Origin: Nemertoderma westbladi
Taxonomy: Eukaryota; Xenacoelomorpha; Nemertodermatida; Nemertodermatidae
NCBI GenBank assembly: GCA_032718475.1
Contig: JAUCBJ010000230.1
Coordinates: 1 to 64,000, forward strand
Direction: 5' to 3'
Length of the DNA stretch: 64,000 nucleotides
The number at the start of each line of letters is the position of its first letter. Within the stretch, counting starts at the first letter, position 1. Of this stretch, positions 59,331 through 64,000 are shown piece by piece. The notes beneath the pieces were generated by a model, which saw nothing but the letters and a program-made list of their open reading frames with translations, was not told the DNA's origin and did no database searches. Made by a program: the position numbers and the translations under genes.

Positions 59331-59566
59331 TAAAAAATGTTAGATTTTTGCTTGATCAAATGTGGCGTCGAATGCTGGACATTGACATTGACATATAGAT
59401 TATCTATCATTACTAATATCAATATTAATCATAACAACACATTTTGATGCTAACAAATACAATAGTATTTGTAATTTCTCTGAATGCTATTTTTAATGCA
59501 ACCACGGCGACAATAAACCGAGAGGATCATAGATTCGAGCTGAGTTTCAGCAGAGTAAGTGCAATA

Positions 59567-59812
59567 TGAGGGCGGGGTAGCTCAGTTGGTTGAGCGCCGG
59601 GCCTGCAATCTATTGGTTGTAGGTTCAGCCCCGCCATGGTCAACTCAGCCTTTCATCCACTGGGGTCGATAAAATGAGTACCAGTTAAATAACTGGGAGC
59701 AAATCTTGGGATAGGAGTAGCGCCCACCCCTACCCTCGGGTAGCAGCTATCGAAAGAGGAGCCTTCGGGTCGCCTCCGGCTTCGGCCGACTGTTTGCTTT
59801 TTTTTTGCTTTG
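59567..59812 (+). mobile_element. tRNA-derived SINE with GTCGATAAAATGAGTACCAG core
   Basis: The head GCGGGGTAGCTCAGTTGGTT (A box) to GGTTCAGCCCC (degenerate B box) folds like a tRNA with a GCA-type anticodon loop. The body contains GGGGTCGATAAAATGAGTAC, a core I associate with cephalopod SINEs. The tail is T-rich. AAGTGCAATA is duplicated at 59557-59566 and 59813-59822, a 10-bp target duplication that fixes the ends. Not a functional tRNA gene. Confidence 0.85.
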
Positions 59813-60257
59813 AAGTGCAATACAAAAGATTGCAAGTATTTAAATTTATGCAAAAAAACCGTAAGTCAACAAGACTTGCGGTTTTTTGTCATCAGAATTT
59901 AATGAGGATTTCACATCTGGAAATGGTTTGGCGAGATCTGTTGTATGCATTTTCAATATTTACCAGAAGTAGCTCCGATGAGAGAAAGCTTGTAATTAAA
60001 CTATTGTTATTAATTCCATTAGTCACCTGAGGTCAACCCACCCTAACCTAACTGTTTAATATGAGAATGCCTTCTTAGGTTGTTTCAAGTTATCACTGTC
60101 TACCGGTCTGACCGTCAAGATGTAAATTTAGACAGAGCCAGATAAGATAATAGCAATTGTCTGGAATATGTGGTTATTTGACGTTAATTAACGTTAAGGT
60201 AATTAAGCGTTAATTATTATAATTATGTTTCTATCACTGTCAGTTGTTTGTAATTTT

Positions 60258-60848
60258 TTAACATTAAATACAATATATTTTGACGATCCAAACTGATTGT
60301 CAGTAATATGTCATTTTTTAACGTTAAACATACAATATATTTTGACGATCCAAACTGATTGTCAGTAATATGTCATTTTTTAACGTTAAACATACAATAT
60401 ATTTTGACGATCCAAACTGATTGTCAGTAATATGTCATTTTTTAACGTTAAACATACAATATATTTTGACGATCCAAACTGATTGTCAGTAATATGTCAT
60501 TTTTTAACGTTAAACATACAATATATTTTGACGATCCAAACTGATTGTCAGTAATATGTCATTTTTTAACGTTAAACATACAATATATTTTGACGATCCA
60601 AACTGATTGTCAGTAATATGTCATTTTTTAACGTTAAACATACAATATATTTTGACGATCCAAACTGATTGTCAGTAATATGTCATTTTTTAACGTTAAA
60701 CATACAATATATTTTGACGATCCAAACTGATTGTCAGTAATATGTCATTTTTTAACGTTAAACATACAATATATTTTGACGATCCAAACTGATTGTCAGT
60801 AATATGTCATTTTTTAACGTTAAACATACAATATATTTTGACGATCAA
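60258..60848 (+). repeat. 62-bp tandem array, ~9.5 copies
   Basis: Unit AACGTTAAACATACAATATA, TTTTGACGATCCAAACTGAT, TGTCAGTAATATGTCATTTT, TT. The copies after the first are identical as far as I can read, so expansion was very recent. Each contributes one AACGTTAA to the subterminal palindromes. Confidence 0.96.
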
Positions 60849-61142
60849 AATACCTACCGTTTAAAATTAACGTTAATTTGCGTTAATTTTTAACGTTAAA
60901 AGGGCGGCCAAACTAACGTTATTTATATGTATTATTAACGTTAATAATTAACGTTGTCATTGTCAGAAAATAACGTATATTAATGCATTATTAACGTTAA
61001 ATTGTTTGCAGGGTAAATTAACATGCTGACGTCAGATTTTGGCTCACCCCCTCCCCTCATCAGCACGTCATCAGATTTTCCCAACCCCCCTCCCCCCCCC
61101 CCCCCCCCCCCTAAAGTGCTGACGTCATACTTGGACGGCCCC

Positions 61143-62652
61143 TTATCAGTTGATTGGTCCACCCTTGCTGTTATCGTGTGAAGAGAACCATCAACCCAGA
61201 CATGGTAAATCAACGTTATCTTTACCTCTGCCATTTCCAGGACCAAATTCCATTGGCCATGCAACTAATAATACTTGATAGCGACAGCGATGAGTAAGAT
61301 GGATGGATATATAGTATATACCGTTAAACTTTAACTGGAGTGGAGATTATTTTGTCCTGCTTATTGTATGAAATAATAACATTAAGATTGTTAATATGTT
61401 AAATAAACTTTAAATGTTAAAAAGGCGGCCCTGAGTGGTTGTTCGTTGCTAAGGACGATACCGATCTCAACCAATGGATGGATGGGTTGGCGGCGCTATG
61501 TGGGGGCGCTGGCACCGAGGGATGGGATTCTAAATCACTGACATTCCATTGCTTAATGGTTGAGGCGATTATGTCTACGTTTCCATGTTATAAATTTGGC
61601 GCTTATTAATGTTGGAGTAAATAAATTATAAATATGGCCTACGTTCTTACAAAGACCATTACGAGGTATTATTGTTCTTTTTTATATCTGTGTCTTTATT
61701 CTCGTTTCTTAAAATTTATTATAGCGCAGATTATTTCCCACTCCTGCATTGTTTATAGATTCATTATTTTTATCAATGAAATTGAATTTTTAATAAATGT
61801 AAAAACTTTATCGGCAATGTTTTCTGTTTACTGGAAATGTTCTTTTTATTCTAGAAAAATTACATTATGTAGTAATAGTTTATCGTTGAAGTTATTACAT
61901 CAAAGAATATATCTTTAACGTTTCTTGTATCTTTTCTTTCTTTGTTTTTTTTTTGTATCTTTATTCGCCGTAATTTACTCGAACCACCTGTGTTATATTG
62001 TCCGACAGTGTTTGCCACTCACTTTCTCTGACATTGTCCGACAATGTCTTTCAATTATGATAATGAAATATGATAATTAAATATCATCACGAAATCAAAT
62101 TGATTTTCACCTTGAGTTTTGCGGGATGCTGATCCATGATCACGAATATGACACTAAAAAATATCGTACCTTGTTAATTACGGCATTTTTGGATATGTTC
62201 AATGTGCAGCACGAAAAATACAAGTAGCACAAATTTGATATTCCAAAATCATTACCAAATATCAACCTGATTTTATGACATAAGGTGTTTTTTAGGATGC
62301 TACTGTAGATCACATATATGCCACTCAATATCATATTATCCGACCAAATTCGATTTTTGTCGTTTGAAATTTTATTCTACGTGTATTTTTCGTCCCAGAG
62401 CAGACAAGCACCGACGATCATAGTTGCATTCATATCCCCACGAATGATTTTAACGAGTTGTATCATGATCAGCGACCTTGAAAACCAGTATAGCTTTAGA
62501 CTTATCAAACCAAAGGCAAAATTTAACAGTTTGAAATTTTTGCTACTTTTTTTCTTCCCTTTTCCCTCTTTTCCCCTTTCTGTTTTTCCTTGTTTTCCTG
62601 CTGGTTTTCTTATTTTTTTCCCCCCTCCCAGCAGTCTGTTTCACCCCAAGCC
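61143..62652. other. AT-rich spacer with pyrimidine tract
   Basis: No gene recognised; open frames at 61634-61918 and 62318-62674 are AT-rich and not gene-like. A long pyrimidine tract (62540-62638) ends in CCCCTCCCAGCAG, resembling a 3' splice site, just before duplication copy 2. Confidence 0.45.
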
Positions 62653-63733
62653 TAGCTCATGCTGTCATGAGTAGGAATGCCTAAGGTGCGTGGTAAAAGC
62701 TAAGGTCGGTGGTAGCGTGCTAAGGTCGGTGGTAGCTTGTTAAGGTGCGTGGTAGGGAGCTGCTTAGGTAAGTGTAAAATCCAGTGAGAATATTGAGTTC
62801 TCTGGTACAGTTGTAGTAGAGGGAAATATAAATTCTATAAATTGTACTTTCAGTGACGCTGCCTATCTATACGTGCCTGCCTACCTGCCTTAGGCTGTTA
62901 GGGTTCTATTATCAGCCTATTATTATAGCAATAGGCAGAGGATGTTTAAAGGCAGAGGCTGTTTAATATACCTACCGGTACTGTAGGGTTAGGGGTTCAA
63001 TAGCTTCTCTATTATTCAAAATTCAGCCCAAGGCATCATATATCATGACATCTGATGTAGGCTAGGCCCTATTCTTTATTATTACTGTATTACTGTATTA
63101 TCACTGCATTATTATGCGATTATTATTATACCCGATTATTATTCACGGATTAAAACAGCAATATCTCAAATAGATGTTCTAAACAATTGATATGGATATT
63201 ACACACGCAATTGTATATTGTCGGCATGACAAAGCAATATGGCATGGGCGGTTGACTTAGAGAGAGAAGTTAGGAATTTTCAACGGGATTTAATTGGCAA
63301 AGTTAATACATATGAAGTAAAATATGGTGGTGGTGAATATTATAGAGCTGAAATTATAATACATAGTAATAATATGATTGACAATAACTTCTATACCTTC
63401 CTTACTAAATTTCCTTAGGCCTACTAAATTATTATGTCGGGACATGAAAGCTAATGGTTATTCATTAAAACAACTCCGGAAGGAAATTCAAACCCAGGAT
63501 ATCCGGAGTAATCGACGACCTCATTTCAGGAGCTAGGGGCCGTCCAAGTATGACGTCTGCACTTTTACCCAAAATGTTGACCTCCTCCCTCCCCTAAATC
63601 AGATGTCATCAGATAGGCGTTGACCCCCCCCCCCCCCCCCCCCCCCCCCCAAATCAGATTAAAAAAAATTTCGCGTCCTAATCACTGAAACATGGTGACT
63701 GGTAACTGAAACAGAAGGTCATGCTACGGGCCT
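62653..63733 (+). repeat. 1.08-kb direct duplication, copy 2
   Basis: Same sequence as 56322-57399 with a poly-C run three bases longer. It contains the 59-codon ORF at 63239-63418. The join with flanking DNA (AAGCC|TAGCTC and GGGCCT|ACCTTCC) shows no clear target duplication. Confidence 0.93.
63239..63418 (+). CDS. Small ORF, 59 aa, unknown (copy 2)
   Basis: Identical to the frame at 56908-57087; see that entry. Identity is expected from the recent duplication and is not evidence of selection. Confidence 0.3.
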   Translation: MAWAVDLEREVRNFQRDLIGKVNTYEVKYGGGEYYRAEIIIHSNNMIDNNFYTFLTKFP

Positions 63734-64000
63734 ACCTTCCCTGTCCGGGTCTCTGTCTGAATATCTACCTGGGTTACTGTCTGGATACCTGCTCGGTTCC
63801 CTGTCCGGATACCTGCCCGTATTGCTTCGACTTGCAGGTCGATTGACACCCGTGGGATTACTAGTAGTATCAGACTGTCTTAAGGGTGGCCTACTTACTG
63901 ACATTGAGTCCCCTGATTTTCTTGGGGTCTGCTCAGTGTAACATTTAGACCATTGATGCGTTTCTCGTGGTTTAACATAAAAATCACAGTCCCGCGGTCC
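63719..64000 (-). CDS. Partial ORF with Pro/Asp/Arg repeats, possible gag fragment
   Basis: A minus-strand frame enters from beyond the window and stops at 63719. It reads a degenerate zinc-knuckle-like C-x9-H-x4-C (in CDFYVKPRETHQWSKC), then a linker, then short repeats of the type GRYPDREPSRYPDSNPGRYS. Low-complexity tails after a knuckle occur in retroelement Gag, which is my best guess. Its last codons run into duplication copy 2, so it may be truncated. Confidence 0.35.
   Translation of the reverse strand, partial: GPRDCDFYVKPRETHQWSKCYTEQTPRKSGDSMSVSRPPLRQSDTTSNPTGVNRPASRSNTGRYPDREPSRYPDSNPGRYSDRDPDREGRPVA

Larger units (their letters stand above)
57469..61013. mobile_element. Nested TIR element with AACGTT-rich subterminal regions
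   Basis: CCCTGCAAAC at 57469 and GTTTGCAGGG ending at 61013 form the TIRs, with TA on both outer sides. The subterminal zones (57480-57830, 60180-61000) are packed with TTAACGTTAA-type palindromes. Dense short subterminal palindromes are often transposase-binding sites. The interior holds 31-bp and 62-bp arrays and two SINEs. No transposase frame was found, so it is non-autonomous. Confidence 0.72.
57205..61142. mobile_element. TIR element GGGGCCGTCCAAGTATGACGTC, with nested insertions
   Basis: The left end GGGGCCGTCCAAGTATGACG is complemented by CGTCATACTTGGACGGCCCC ending at 61142. Similarity extends about 28 bases, followed by long C-runs on both sides. Flanks are CTA and TTA. There is no transposase, and most of the interior is the nested element at 57469-61013. 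The left end also exists in copy 2 (63539-63733). Confidence 0.75.

Noticed and set aside
59575-59641. Functional tRNA gene
   Set aside because: The B box is degenerate and the segment continues into a SINE body with target duplications.
61634-61918. 94-codon hydrophobic frame
   Set aside because: Very AT-rich, no motif, no homologous context; likely chance.

Overview
This is a piece of an animal (metazoan, probably marine invertebrate) nuclear genome. It holds one host gene, HEATR1/UTP10, and otherwise almost only transposable elements, foldback DNA elements, SINEs and large tandem arrays. I cannot name the species: the BEL/Pao, Ty3/Gypsy, APE-type LINE and tRNA-SINE mixture fits many invertebrates. 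One SINE carries a motif I associate with cephalopod SINEs, but that is weak evidence.

Layout. 1-3927: a young, apparently coding-competent Ty3/Gypsy element whose LTRs differ at one site, with a canonical -1 frameshift heptamer at the gag/pol junction. 4032-6040 (-): an older truncated Gypsy element carrying a 5'-truncated LINE insertion with a clean 15-bp target duplication. 7430-16013 (-) and 20955-33805 (+): two head-to-head copies of a non-autonomous BEL/Pao family with about 1.2-kb LTRs. Both have lost reverse transcriptase, RNase H core and integrase, but keep gag/protease remnants and an unrecognised third ORF next to the 3' LTR. 16216-19980 (-) between them: a nearly full-length but broken APE-type LINE. 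33806-39607: SINE, foldback elements, and a Mutator-like TIR element (9-bp target duplication) that contains a solo BEL LTR and a 49-bp array.

39950-48489 (+): HEATR1, predicted as only two exons encoding about 2040 aa. Its single intron is almost wholly a 50-bp minisatellite (about 48 copies) whose unit copies the exon 1/intron 1 donor junction, so the 5' splice site is repeated dozens of times. Its stop codon opens a second array (32 bp, about 73 copies) whose unit copies the last nine codons plus stop. A third array (about 42-47-bp monomers, 4.9 kb, with higher-order structure) follows 0.5 kb downstream. These arrays are the most unusual content of the window.

56200-64000: a 1.08-kb direct duplication (apparently identical apart from a poly-C length) surrounds nested TIR elements with AACGTT-rich subterminal regions, 31-bp and 62-bp arrays and two SINEs.

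The mobile elements do not work with HEATR1 in any way I can see. The possible interaction is in cis: three arrays overlap or flank its splice donor, stop codon and 3' end.
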